From positions 1 through 11,200 of the forward strand of contig CAAGGB010000222.1 in NCBI GenBank assembly GCA_900769285.1: DNA of 11,200 bases, in the 5' to 3' direction. Below the pieces are notes generated by a model. That model searched no databases and was not told where the DNA came from. It saw nothing but the letters and a program-made list of their open reading frames with translations. The first letter of the stretch is position 1. Each line of letters begins with the position of its first letter. The position numbers and the translations under genes are program-made. This DNA comes from Victivallales bacterium (GTDB lineage Bacteria; Verrucomicrobiota; Lentisphaeria; Oligosphaerales; Oligosphaeraceae). Below, one piece after another: positions 1-7,189 of the stretch.

Positions 1-2
1 GC

Positions 3-674
3 GCCTTCGTCGAACAGCACGGACGACTCCTCGAACAGCTCACCTCCGCCGAACTCGTCCTCGTCACCGTCCCCACCCGAGGCGACGTCCCCATCAAGGA
101 CTTCGCCTTCAACCTCGCCTCCTCCTGGGGCATCGGCAAGCGCGACAAGGACAACGGCTGCCTCCTCCTCGCCATAGCCGACCGACTCCGTGCCCAGCAA
201 CCCGGCAAAATCCGCATCGAAGTCGGCAAGGGACTCGAAGGCCGCCTCAACGACGCCAAGTGCGGACGCATCCTCGACGAAATCGCACTCCCACCCTTCG
301 CCGCCGACAAACCCTCCCCCACCGACACCTCCGCCGGACTCGCCGAAGCCTACGCCTATCTCGCCGCCCAAATCGCCGCCGAATACAACCAGTCCCTCGG
401 ACAGGACTTCGACCAGAACTACGCCCAACTCCCACCACCACCCGAGCAGACAGAAGCCAACAACATCACCGAGGGCCTCTCCCTCCTCCTCATCGTCGGC
501 TTCTTTATCATCCTCTTCATCCTCAACCGCTTCTTCAAACTCCTCGGCTCCTCGTCCAGCCACACCCGCCGCGGCTTCTCCTCACACGATGACACCTGGA
601 GCAGCTCCTCCGGCAGCAACAGCGGCGGCAACTACGGTGGCGGTGACTTCGGCGGTGGCGGCGCCGACCGCTGA
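3..674 (+). CDS. TPM-domain (YgcG-like) membrane protein, 5'-truncated by window edge
   Basis: An open frame enters from the left edge with no start in the window and ends at TGA 672-674, giving 223 visible residues. The first ~125 residues match the TPM domain pattern: a VLVTVPTRGD strand, then WGIGKRDKDNGCLLLAIAD, then IRIEVGKGLEGRLNDAKCGRILDE. A hydrophobic helix follows at about residues 159-181, then a Ser-rich and Gly-rich tail ending GGGDFGGGGADR, which is usual for YgcG-type TPM proteins. The missing N-terminus would be expected to carry a signal peptide and the start of TPM, so the domain should face the periplasm with the tail in the cytoplasm. TPM proteins often sit beside LemA or in Bat/MoxR neighbourhoods, which fits the genes downstream. 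The molecular role is unknown; phosphatase activity has been reported for plant TPM proteins, but I cannot infer it here. The family call is firm, the function is not. Confidence 0.85.
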   Translation, partial: AFVEQHGRLLEQLTSAELVLVTVPTRGDVPIKDFAFNLASSWGIGKRDKDNGCLLLAIADRLRAQQPGKIRIEVGKGLEGRLNDAKCGRILDEIALPPFAADKPSPTDTSAGLAEAYAYLAAQIAAEYNQSLGQDFDQNYAQLPPPPEQTEANNITEGLSLLLIVGFFIILFILNRFFKLLGSSSSHTRRGFSSHDDTWSSSSGSNSGGNYGGGDFGGGGADR

Positions 675-811
675 CCCTCCCTCCCAACACTGCAACGGCG
701 ACCGGCGCTCACCGACCGCTTACCCTCCCACTCACCCAACACCGCAACGCCAACCGACGACGACCGCTGACCCTCTCTCCCAACACCGCAACGCCAACCA
801 ACGACGACCGA
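666..811 (+). repeat. degenerate tandem repeat, about 3 copies of a 44-48 bp unit, containing the TPM gene stop codon
   Basis: Units start at 666, 714 and 762, each opening with GACCGCTGA or GACCGCTTA and continuing through ACCCTC, CAACAC, GCAACG and a GAC-rich end; a fourth fragment starts at 806. The first unit begins inside the TPM gene, so its GAC CGC TGA encodes the last two residues and stop. Start-to-start spacing is 48 bp, so unit 3 repeats the same in-frame TGA at 768-770. Copies differ by substitutions and small indels. No protein is predicted from this part. Confidence 0.7.
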
Positions 812-832
812 CGCCGTAGAGCCGGCATTACT

Positions 833-857
833 CTGTCGGGAGACATTCTCCCAGCAG
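833..857 (+). terminator. hairpin after the TPM gene, possible terminator without a T-run
   Basis: GGGAGA (838-843) pairs with TCTCCC (847-852) across a CAT loop. Outside one C/A mismatch and a T-G wobble, CTG (833-835) pairs with CAG (855-857). No T-run follows, so it is not a classical intrinsic terminator; it could be a processing or Rho-independent-like element between the TPM and batA units. The remainder of the 675-908 gap shows no gene. Confidence 0.3.
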
Positions 858-908
858 ACCGCTCAACATCCACTTCCACCTTCCTGCCATTCGCTTCCCC
901 CCACCAAC

Positions 909-2051
909 GTGCTTACCTTCCAGTCACCCTGGTGCCTTCTGGCACTCGCCATCCCCATCCTCATCCGGCTCGTCCACTGGCGCCGCCGCCCACGCCCCGC
1001 CGCCATCGCCGCCTCCAGCCTCGACGCACTCCGCGCCGCCAGGCCCTCCTGGCGCGTCCGACTCCGCGGACTACCCATGCTCCTCGCCGACCTCGCGTTC
1101 GCCGCACTCGTCGTCGCCATCGCCAGACCACAGCACCTCCTAACCACCACCCGCAGCGACTCCGCCTCCGAGGGCATCGCCATCGAGATGGTCCTCGACC
1201 GCTCCGCCTCCATGTGTCAGCCCATGGACTTCGCCAACGCCAGAACCACACGCCTTGAAGCCGTCAAACGCATCTTCTCACTCTTCGTCTTCGGAGACAA
1301 CAAACAGCTCAAGGGACGCGACGGCGACCTCGTCGGACTCGTCTCCTTCGCCAAGACCGCTCAGACCGACTGCCCTCTCACCCTCAGCCACGACGCTCTC
1401 ACCGACGCCCTCAACGCCATCGTCCTCGTCGACCCCGACAACCTCAACGCCGTCCGCAAGGCCAGCCGCGACGGTCTCGACCTCAACGCCTGCCTCATCG
1501 CCACCAGCAAACCCAGCATCTACCGCGCCTTCGCCGACATCTACGGCCCCAACCACGCCCGACGAGCCCTCGAAAACTACCTCGAACTCGGCGAAAACAC
1601 CCAGACCGCCATCGGCGACGCACTCGCACTCGCCATCGCCAGACTCAAACAGGCCGACGCCTTCGCCACCTCCTACAAAATCGCCTCCAAAGTCCTCATC
1701 CTCCTCACCGACGGCGAAAACAACTACGGCCGCGACGTCTCCTCCGTCATCGCGCACGCCCAGGAGGCCAAGGTCAAAGTCCATGTCATCGCCATCGGCG
1801 AGGCCCGACACCTCCCCCAGAACGACCTCCCCACCCTCGCCAACAAGACCGGCGGCTCCTACACCGTCGCCGACTCCGCCGATGAACTCCTAGACATCTA
1901 CCGCGACATCGACGCCATGGAACGCTCCGAACTCAAGGACACCGCCTACGTCAGCTCCACCGAGCACTTCCAGCCATTCGTCCTCGCCGCCTTCCTCCTC
2001 CTCCTCCTCAGCATCCTCCTCGACACCACACTCCTCCGCACCCTCCCCTGA
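909..2051 (+). CDS. batA: BatA-like VWA-domain membrane protein
   Basis: 380 residues from GTG 909. This start places the typical BatA opening (SPWCLLALAIPILI, residues 6-19) at the very N-terminus; no Shine-Dalgarno is visible upstream. A second membrane helix lies at about 55-73, then the VWA domain from about 90 to 335, then a C-terminal helix at about 355-375. The metal-binding MIDAS is complete: D97-R-S99-A-S101, T233 and D268 in LLTDGE. By homology it is a membrane-anchored VWA protein of the Bat (aerotolerance) system, acting in the envelope with BatB and usually a MoxR ATPase. The domain is longer than usual: about 60 residues (172-232) lie between the strand after PLTLSHDAL and the MIDAS threonine, where BatA proteins normally have a short link. 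Next gene starts 63 bp later. Assignment to BatA rather than another VWA paralogue rests on the N-terminal segment and gene order. Confidence 0.85.
   Translation: MLTFQSPWCLLALAIPILIRLVHWRRRPRPAAIAASSLDALRAARPSWRVRLRGLPMLLADLAFAALVVAIARPQHLLTTTRSDSASEGIAIEMVLDRSASMCQPMDFANARTTRLEAVKRIFSLFVFGDNKQLKGRDGDLVGLVSFAKTAQTDCPLTLSHDALTDALNAIVLVDPDNLNAVRKASRDGLDLNACLIATSKPSIYRAFADIYGPNHARRALENYLELGENTQTAIGDALALAIARLKQADAFATSYKIASKVLILLTDGENNYGRDVSSVIAHAQEAKVKVHVIAIGEARHLPQNDLPTLANKTGGSYTVADSADELLDIYRDIDAMERSELKDTAYVSSTEHFQPFVLAAFLLLLLSILLDTTLLRTLP
1422..1604 (+). other. about 60-residue insertion in the BatA VWA domain
   Basis: Codons 172-232 of batA, from VLVDPDNLN to LELGENTQ, separate the DALTDALNAI helix from the MIDAS T233. 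The stretch is charged and looks helical, with IYRAFADIY and ARRALENYLELGEN as recognisable pieces. In the BatA proteins I know, these two elements are almost adjacent. Exact limits are uncertain without an alignment. Confidence 0.5.
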
Positions 2052-2071
2052 CCCCTCGTCGACTCAAGCGA

Positions 2072-2101
2072 TTTTTTGATTATTTTGTGTTTTTTGTGGA
2101 C
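2072..2101 (+). promoter_or_regulatory. T-rich leader of batBC made of three 9-bp units plus GAC
   Basis: Units TTTTTTGAT (2072-2080), TATTTTGTG (2081-2089) and TTTTTTGTG (2090-2098) are followed by GAC, with the batBC ATG 13 bp further on. It is a sharp AT-rich island in a GC-rich region. A nearly identical array precedes batDE. It might be a promoter part, a U-rich leader for Shine-Dalgarno-independent initiation (ribosomal protein S1 binding), or a dispersed intergenic repeat; the sequence alone does not decide. Confidence 0.55.
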
Positions 2102-2114
2102 TTCATTTTCAACC

Positions 2115-4394
2115 ATGACCTGGCAATCCATTGACCATCTCAACCTTCTCTGGATGCTACCCGCCGTCGCTGCGCTCTTTCTCTTCGCCGCGCACCGTCG
2201 CCGTATCCTCCTGCACCGCCTCGCACACCCCACCCGCCAGGCCATCCTCGCACAGACCGCCCCTGGCCACGCGCGACTCACCGCCGCCATCCTCCTCATC
2301 CTGACCCTCGCCGCCATGGCCATCGCCCTCGCCAGACCCGCCTGGAACAAGACCACCCAACCCTTCCAGGCCCGCGGACGCGACGTCGTCTTCGTCCTCG
2401 ACATCTCACGCTCCATGCTCGCCGCGCACCGCGGAACCACACGCCTCGAAGAGGCCAAATTCGCCATCCAGGAGTGCCTCCAGTCCATCCGCGGCGACCG
2501 CGTCGCACTCGTCATCTTCGCCGGCAACGCCAAGGTCGCCTGCCCACTCACCCACGACACCGCCTTCTTCCTCTCGCGCCTCAACGACGTCGACCACCGC
2601 TCCGTCACTTTCGGCGGCACCATGCTCGGAGACGCCATCCGACTCGTCTGCAACGCCGTCTTCAAGGGCACCTCCGACCTCTACCGCGACGTCATCGTCA
2701 TCACCGACGGCGAGGACATGCAGTCCAACCCCATCCAGGCCGCCGAGCAGCTCGCCGCCTACAACGCCCGACTCATCGCCGTCGGCATGGGCGACGCCAC
2801 ACCAACCCCGCTCGTCATCCAAAACCCCGACGGCACCACCGAGGCCATCACCGACAACGGCAAACCCGTCATGACCCGCCTCGACGCCGACACACTCCGC
2901 AAGATGACCGCCGCCACCCCAGGAGGACTCCTCATCCCCGTCCCCTCCGACACCCTCCTCAACCTCAACGACATCTACGCCCGCTACATCCAGCTCCAGG
3001 AAAAGAAGGACTTCGGCACCCGCTCCATCGTCACCTACGAGGAGAAATTCCAGCTCTTCGCCCTCCTCGCGGCCGCCCTCCTCCTGACCGCCCGACTGCT
3101 GCCCCGCCGCCGCCGCCCCGCCCCCCAGACGCTCGCCCTCCTCGCCGTCCTCCTCTGCCTCCAGCCCGCCCTCGCCCAATCCGCGGCATCCTCCATCCCG
3201 ACGGCCGAGCCTCCCGCGAACACCGCACCTCAGCCCATCGCCCCCGACGACCTCATCCGCCAGGCCAGCCAGCTCCTCCAGCAAAACCAGCCCCAACAGG
3301 CCGAAAAGCTCCTCGAACAGGCCCTCGCCATCGCACCCGACAACCCCTACGCCAACTTCAACCGCGCCGTCGCACACTTCCGCCAAGACCGCCTGACCGA
3401 CGCACTCGCCGCCTTCCAGCGCACCCTCCAGCTCGCACAGGCTCAGCCGAAGCCCGACCCCACGCTCATCCTCAACGCACGACTCGCCATCGCCGAAACC
3501 GCACACCAGCTCGCCAAAACCCAAAACGACACACCCGAACACCTCGAACAGGCTCTCCAGAACGCCAGACTCGCCGTCGATTCCTTCCAGGACGCTCTCC
3601 ACGACAACCCACAGCGACGACAGACCAAAGCCGACCTCGAAACCGCCAAACTCAACTTCAAAACACTCCGACAACGCCAGAAACAGCTCCAGCAGCAACA
3701 GCAGCAACATAGCGACCAGCAGAAACAGCAGGACAAGAAGAACGACGACCAGCAGCAACAGCAGCCCCAGCAAAGCCAAAAGCAGCAAGATCAGCAGAAC
3801 GACGCTCAGAAGCAGCAAGAACAGCAGAACGACAATCAGAAGCAGCAAGAACAGCAGAGCGACGCTCAGAAGCAGCAAGAACAGCAGAACGACGATCAGA
3901 AGCAACAAGACCAGCAGAACAGCAACCAGCAGGCGCTCAAGAACCTCGAACAGCAGCAGCGACAGGCCGCCAAGGACCTCCAGAACCAGCAGAAGTCCGA
4001 CGGCGAGCTCAAACAGCAGCAACAGCAGCTCGAACAGCAGACACAACAGACGCTCAAGCAACAGCCGGACAACCCGTTCCTCCGACAGTCGCTCGCCAAA
4101 CAGCAGGAAGCCCAGCAGAAGCTCGACCAGAACGACCGCCAGCAGGCACAGAAGGCACAGAAGGAGGCCGCTGACCTCACCCGCATGGCGCAGCGTCAGC
4201 CACCCAAACAGCCCGAGCAGCTACCGCAGCCCGAACCGCCGACACAGCCCGACGAGCAGCCGCTCAAACCCGAGCAGCCACAGCCCCTCCAGGACGCCCG
4301 CTCACTCGACGCCATCAACCAGGAGAACCTCAACCGTCAGAACCGCCGACAACACCGCTTCTCCGTCCCCGGCCCTCGCGCACAGGACTGGTGA
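2115..4394 (+). CDS. BatB-BatC fusion: VWA membrane protein with TPR and Gln-rich tail
   Basis: 759 residues from ATG 2115. A TTG 39 bp upstream is in frame, but its extra codons only translate the T-rich leader, so it was rejected. Order: helices at about 11-27 and 55-73; VWA from about 90 to 305 with full MIDAS (D96-I-S98-R-S100, T169, D198 in VITDGED) and the BatB-type NPDGTTEAITDNGKPVMTRL segment; helix 313-330; then RRRR followed by a signal-peptide-like stretch (334-354, ending ALAQ). After that come two or three TPR helical pairs (about 378-500) and a long Gln-rich region (520-680) with four 10-residue repeats, then a Pro/Gln tail ending QDW. The first half equals a complete BatB and the second a complete BatC including its export signal, so this is a gene fusion. 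BatC-type TPR proteins are thought to scaffold the Bat complex in the periplasm. No Shine-Dalgarno is visible. Confidence 0.88.
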   Translation: MTWQSIDHLNLLWMLPAVAALFLFAAHRRRILLHRLAHPTRQAILAQTAPGHARLTAAILLILTLAAMAIALARPAWNKTTQPFQARGRDVVFVLDISRSMLAAHRGTTRLEEAKFAIQECLQSIRGDRVALVIFAGNAKVACPLTHDTAFFLSRLNDVDHRSVTFGGTMLGDAIRLVCNAVFKGTSDLYRDVIVITDGEDMQSNPIQAAEQLAAYNARLIAVGMGDATPTPLVIQNPDGTTEAITDNGKPVMTRLDADTLRKMTAATPGGLLIPVPSDTLLNLNDIYARYIQLQEKKDFGTRSIVTYEEKFQLFALLAAALLLTARLLPRRRRPAPQTLALLAVLLCLQPALAQSAASSIPTAEPPANTAPQPIAPDDLIRQASQLLQQNQPQQAEKLLEQALAIAPDNPYANFNRAVAHFRQDRLTDALAAFQRTLQLAQAQPKPDPTLILNARLAIAETAHQLAKTQNDTPEHLEQALQNARLAVDSFQDALHDNPQRRQTKADLETAKLNFKTLRQRQKQLQQQQQQHSDQQKQQDKKNDDQQQQQPQQSQKQQDQQNDAQKQQEQQNDNQKQQEQQSDAQKQQEQQNDDQKQQDQQNSNQQALKNLEQQQRQAAKDLQNQQKSDGELKQQQQQLEQQTQQTLKQQPDNPFLRQSLAKQQEAQQKLDQNDRQQAQKAQKEAADLTRMAQRQPPKQPEQLPQPEPPTQPDEQPLKPEQPQPLQDARSLDAINQENLNRQNRRQHRFSVPGPRAQDW
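3114..3176 (+). other. internal signal-peptide-like segment at the BatB/BatC joint
   Basis: Codons 334-354 of the fusion: Arg-rich lead, hydrophobic core LALLAVLLCLQ, and PALAQ cleavage-like end. It follows directly on the C-terminal BatB helix. In a stand-alone BatC this would be the export signal; here it either re-inserts the chain so the TPR part is periplasmic or is cleaved to release it. Confidence 0.6.
3771..3914 (+). repeat. 30-bp in-frame tandem repeat encoding Gln-rich decapeptides
   Basis: Four 30-bp units begin at 3795, 3825, 3855 and 3885, encoding QNDAQKQQEQ, QNDNQKQQEQ, QSDAQKQQEQ and QNDDQKQQDQ. A partial unit (QSQKQQDQ) covers 3771-3794. Near-identity at DNA level, including the GAC, CAG-AAG-CAG-CAA pattern, points to recent slippage or unequal recombination in the batC part. 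Copy number is likely to vary among strains. Confidence 0.85.
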
Positions 4395-4396
4395 CT

Positions 4397-4406
4397 CCCC
4401 CCCCCC
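4397..4406 (+). repeat. C10 homopolymer after the batBC stop
   Basis: Ten consecutive C bases start two bases after the TGA of batBC (4392-4394). It is the longest single-base run I noticed. It lies outside coding sequence, so a length change would alter only the leader between the two fused Bat genes. It could also be a sequencing or assembly weak point. Confidence 0.8.
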
Positions 4407-4451
4407 ATCCGCCTGGCCACTTTGCCTTTTTACTTTTTGAGTCTTTCTGAG

Positions 4452-4481
4452 CATTTTGTTTATTTTGTGTATTTTGTGGAC
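4452..4481 (+). promoter_or_regulatory. T-rich leader of batDE made of three 9-bp units plus GAC
   Basis: Units CATTTTGTT (4452-4460), TATTTTGTG (4461-4469) and TATTTTGTG (4470-4478) are followed by GAC, with ATG 7 bp later. The last two units differ by one base from those before batBC. Upstream, 4425-4451 is also T-rich. A TATAAT at 4483-4488 touches the start codon, too close to act as the -10 box for this start. Confidence 0.55.
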
Positions 4482-4488
4482 ATATAAT

Positions 4489-7164
4489 ATGAATCGCCTT
4501 GTCACGTTGATCTTGCTCGTGAGCTTTCTGTGCCTGTCGGCCCAGCAACTGCACCTGGACGAGCCTCCGTACTATCAGAACACCCCCTTCGCCTGCCGCC
4601 TGGAATTCACGAATGAGGAGCCGGACGCCGCGCCGGTCTTCGCCGACAGCCAGGACGTCACCGTCAGCGTCCAGGCGCCCCAGACCAGCCGCAGCCAGCA
4701 GGTCTACATCATTCAGGGAAAAATGACGCGCAACGAGACCGTGACCACCATCTATCCCTGCCTCGTCACGCCGCTGCGCACCGGACGCCTCACCATCCCC
4801 GCCGCCACCGTCAAGATCAAGGGCAAGACCCGCACCATCCCCCCACAGACCATCACCGTCCGCGAGATGGACGCCAACGGCACCGTCACCCTCACCGCCG
4901 AACTCGACAAGACCACCGCCGCCATCGGCGAACCGCTCACCCTCCGACTCACGCTCACCAGCCAGGCCAGCATCCAGCAGTACCAGTTCCACATTCCCAT
5001 CCTCGACGGCACACCCGCCCTCGACTGCCAGCCCGCCGAACTCCCACAGAGCCTGCGACAGTCACGACGCGCCGTCATGCTCACCGTCAACGGCCAGCGC
5101 ATCCCTGCCCTGCAGTCCTCCGACAGCCAGAAGCTCATCCTCACCTTCGACTTCACCCTCATCCCCAGACAGCCCGGCACACACACCCTCCCCGCCGCCG
5201 CCGTCGTCTGCGAGGTCGTCGACACCGAGGCCACCCAGGCCCGCCGACGCACCCGCCGTTCGCCCTTCGACGACGACGCCTTCTTCTCGCCCTTCTTCGG
5301 CCGACAGCCCGTCACCGTCCGCTGCGCCGCCCAGACCGCGCCCATCGACCTCACCGTCGTCGAGCCGCCCGCCGACACCCGCCCAGCCTCCTACACCGGC
5401 CTCGCCGAACCCTGCACCCTGACCGTCACCGCCGACCAGACCAACGTCCACGTCGGAGACCCCATCGTCCTCTCCATCACCGTCCGCGGCCCGCGCTTCC
5501 CGCAGTCCATCCGACTCCCCAGACTCGCCGCACTCCCCGGCTTCGCACAGAACTTCCGCGTCTTCGACAACGACGAGCCCGGACAGCCCGCCGAGGACGA
5601 CGCCTCCGTCACCTTCCGCCGCACCATCCGCGCCGCCAACGCCGACGTCACCGCCATCCCACCCATCGCCCTCTCCTGGTTCGACGCCGCCGACAAGCTC
5701 TACAAGACCGCCGCCTCACAGCCCATTCCCATCACCGTCAAGCCCACCCAGAACGCCCAGCCCATCGTCGCCGACCAGAGCGACTACCTCGCACCCGCCC
5801 TCGACAAGCTCGACGTCGCCGCACTCAACCACACTCCGCAGGGAAACTTCCCCGTCACCGACTGCCTCGTCAACCAGGCCGGACAGGATACCGCACTCGC
5901 CTTCCTCCGCCCCATCGCCCTCCCCATCGCCATCCCCGGCGCCGCCACCCTCCTCCTCGCTCTCGCCACGTTCGCCCGACACCTCCGCTCACGCAACCCC
6001 GCGGCCACCCGCGCCCGCAACGCCGCCTCACACGCACTCGCCAGCCTCCACGACGCCACCACACACCAGGCCGTCGAACAGGCCATCTTCACCTTCATCG
6101 CCGACAAACTCGACCTCAACGCCGACGCCATGACACCACAGGACGCCGAAGACGCCCTCCGACACGCCAACGTCCCCGATACACTCCTCCAGCAACTCCA
6201 CGAACTCCTCGACGACTGCGAGGCCAGCCGCTACGCCGGACGCGCCGAAAACGCCCCCGACCAGGCACGCCAACGCGCCCACGACCTCATCACCGCACTC
6301 GACACACACCTCCAGCCCACCCCCACACGACGCACCCCACGCGCCGCCTCGCTCGCACTCGCACTCCTCCTCGCCACCGCCGCAGCCCTCCACGCCGCAC
6401 CCACCGAGGACACTCTCCGACAGGCCGAACAGCTCTATCTCCAGGGACTCCAGAACGCCAAGGAACACCCCGAACAGGCCGCGCAGCTCTGGTCACAGGC
6501 ACAGACCCTCTACCAGAACGCCCTCGACACCCCCGCACACTTCGACAACGCACGCCTCCGCCATAATCTCGCCAACGTCCACCTCGCCCAGCGACACCTC
6601 GGACTCGCCATCTTCCACTACCGCGCCGCACTCCGACTCGAACCCGACAACCCAACCATCCTCGCCAACCTCGCCATCGCCCGCGCACAATGCCGCGACC
6701 AGCTCCAGCCCGACGAGCAGAGCCGCGTCCTCAAAACCCTCTTCGCCTTCCACTACGACCTCTCACTCACCACCCGCCGAACCCTCCTTGCCACCGCCGC
6801 CGCACTCACCCTCTCCCTCCTCGCCCTCACCCTCGCCGCCGCACTCCTCGCACCCCAGCGACTCCGCCGACACCCCACCGCACTCCTCGTCGCCATCGCC
6901 ATACCACTCCTCGTCGCCCTCGTCGCGGCCGCCTCACTCGCCGTCTCCCTCCACGAACGCCAGCAGCCGCACGCCGTCGTCATCGCCTCCGCCGTCCACG
7001 CCAAGACCGGCCCCTCCAACGCCTACCAGGACGCCTTCCAGCATCCCCTCCACGACGGCACCGAATGCCGCATCCTCCAAACCGACGAATCACAACGCTG
7101 GCTCCTCGTCCAGCTCCCCAACCAGCTCCAGGCCTGGCTCCCAGCCGACACACTCATCCGCTAA
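4489..7164 (+). CDS. BatD-BatE fusion: BatD oxygen-tolerance protein with TPR and SH3b
   Basis: 891 residues from ATG 4489, which opens a clean signal peptide (MNRLVTLILLVSFLCLSAQQ); an in-frame TTG at 4456 lies in the T-rich leader and was rejected. Residues 21-470 form the beta-rich BatD ectodomain, including the RRSPFDDDAFFSPFFGRQP stretch familiar in BatD; a helix at about 475-495 anchors it, and 505-610 is the helical cytoplasmic tail. Then a second signal-like segment (614-637, ending ALHA) begins a BatE-like part: TPR pairs at about 640-735, two helices at 764-788 and 797-820, and an SH3b-like domain (827-891; VHAKTGPSN, RWLLVQLP, AWLPADTLI). So batD and batE are joined in one frame, parallel to batBC. 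The first ~100 codons use CTG, TTG and NNG codons far more than the rest. The stop is 25 bp before the dehydrogenase gene, suggesting co-transcription. Confidence 0.87.
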   Translation: MNRLVTLILLVSFLCLSAQQLHLDEPPYYQNTPFACRLEFTNEEPDAAPVFADSQDVTVSVQAPQTSRSQQVYIIQGKMTRNETVTTIYPCLVTPLRTGRLTIPAATVKIKGKTRTIPPQTITVREMDANGTVTLTAELDKTTAAIGEPLTLRLTLTSQASIQQYQFHIPILDGTPALDCQPAELPQSLRQSRRAVMLTVNGQRIPALQSSDSQKLILTFDFTLIPRQPGTHTLPAAAVVCEVVDTEATQARRRTRRSPFDDDAFFSPFFGRQPVTVRCAAQTAPIDLTVVEPPADTRPASYTGLAEPCTLTVTADQTNVHVGDPIVLSITVRGPRFPQSIRLPRLAALPGFAQNFRVFDNDEPGQPAEDDASVTFRRTIRAANADVTAIPPIALSWFDAADKLYKTAASQPIPITVKPTQNAQPIVADQSDYLAPALDKLDVAALNHTPQGNFPVTDCLVNQAGQDTALAFLRPIALPIAIPGAATLLLALATFARHLRSRNPAATRARNAASHALASLHDATTHQAVEQAIFTFIADKLDLNADAMTPQDAEDALRHANVPDTLLQQLHELLDDCEASRYAGRAENAPDQARQRAHDLITALDTHLQPTPTRRTPRAASLALALLLATAAALHAAPTEDTLRQAEQLYLQGLQNAKEHPEQAAQLWSQAQTLYQNALDTPAHFDNARLRHNLANVHLAQRHLGLAIFHYRAALRLEPDNPTILANLAIARAQCRDQLQPDEQSRVLKTLFAFHYDLSLTTRRTLLATAAALTLSLLALTLAAALLAPQRLRRHPTALLVAIAIPLLVALVAAASLAVSLHERQQPHAVVIASAVHAKTGPSNAYQDAFQHPLHDGTECRILQTDESQRWLLVQLPNQLQAWLPADTLIR
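6328..6399 (+). other. internal signal-peptide-like segment at the BatD/BatE joint
   Basis: Codons 614-637 of batDE: RRTPRAA, then hydrophobic SLALALLLATAAALHAA, then the TPR part. It looks exactly like an N-terminal export signal but is 613 residues into the chain, marking the likely former start of batE. Confidence 0.6.
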
Positions 7165-7189
7165 CTCACCACACCCCACACCCACAGCC

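Noticed and set aside
190..819. A plus-strand open frame of about 209 codons, rich in Ser, Pro and Thr, overlapping the TPM gene and the gap after it.
   Set aside because: It is a shifted reading of the TPM gene, whose own frame shows a clear TPM domain, and then runs through the tandem repeat.
2406..4061. A 551-codon open frame on the minus strand opposite batBC, rich in Leu, Glu and Gly.
   Set aside because: It mirrors the biased codon use and Gln repeats of batBC on the other strand, has no recognisable domain, and batBC itself is clearly coding.
4483..4488. TATAAT, a perfect -10 box sequence.
   Set aside because: It abuts the batDE start codon, so a transcript starting from it would begin past the ATG, and there is no good -35 match at 16-18 bp.
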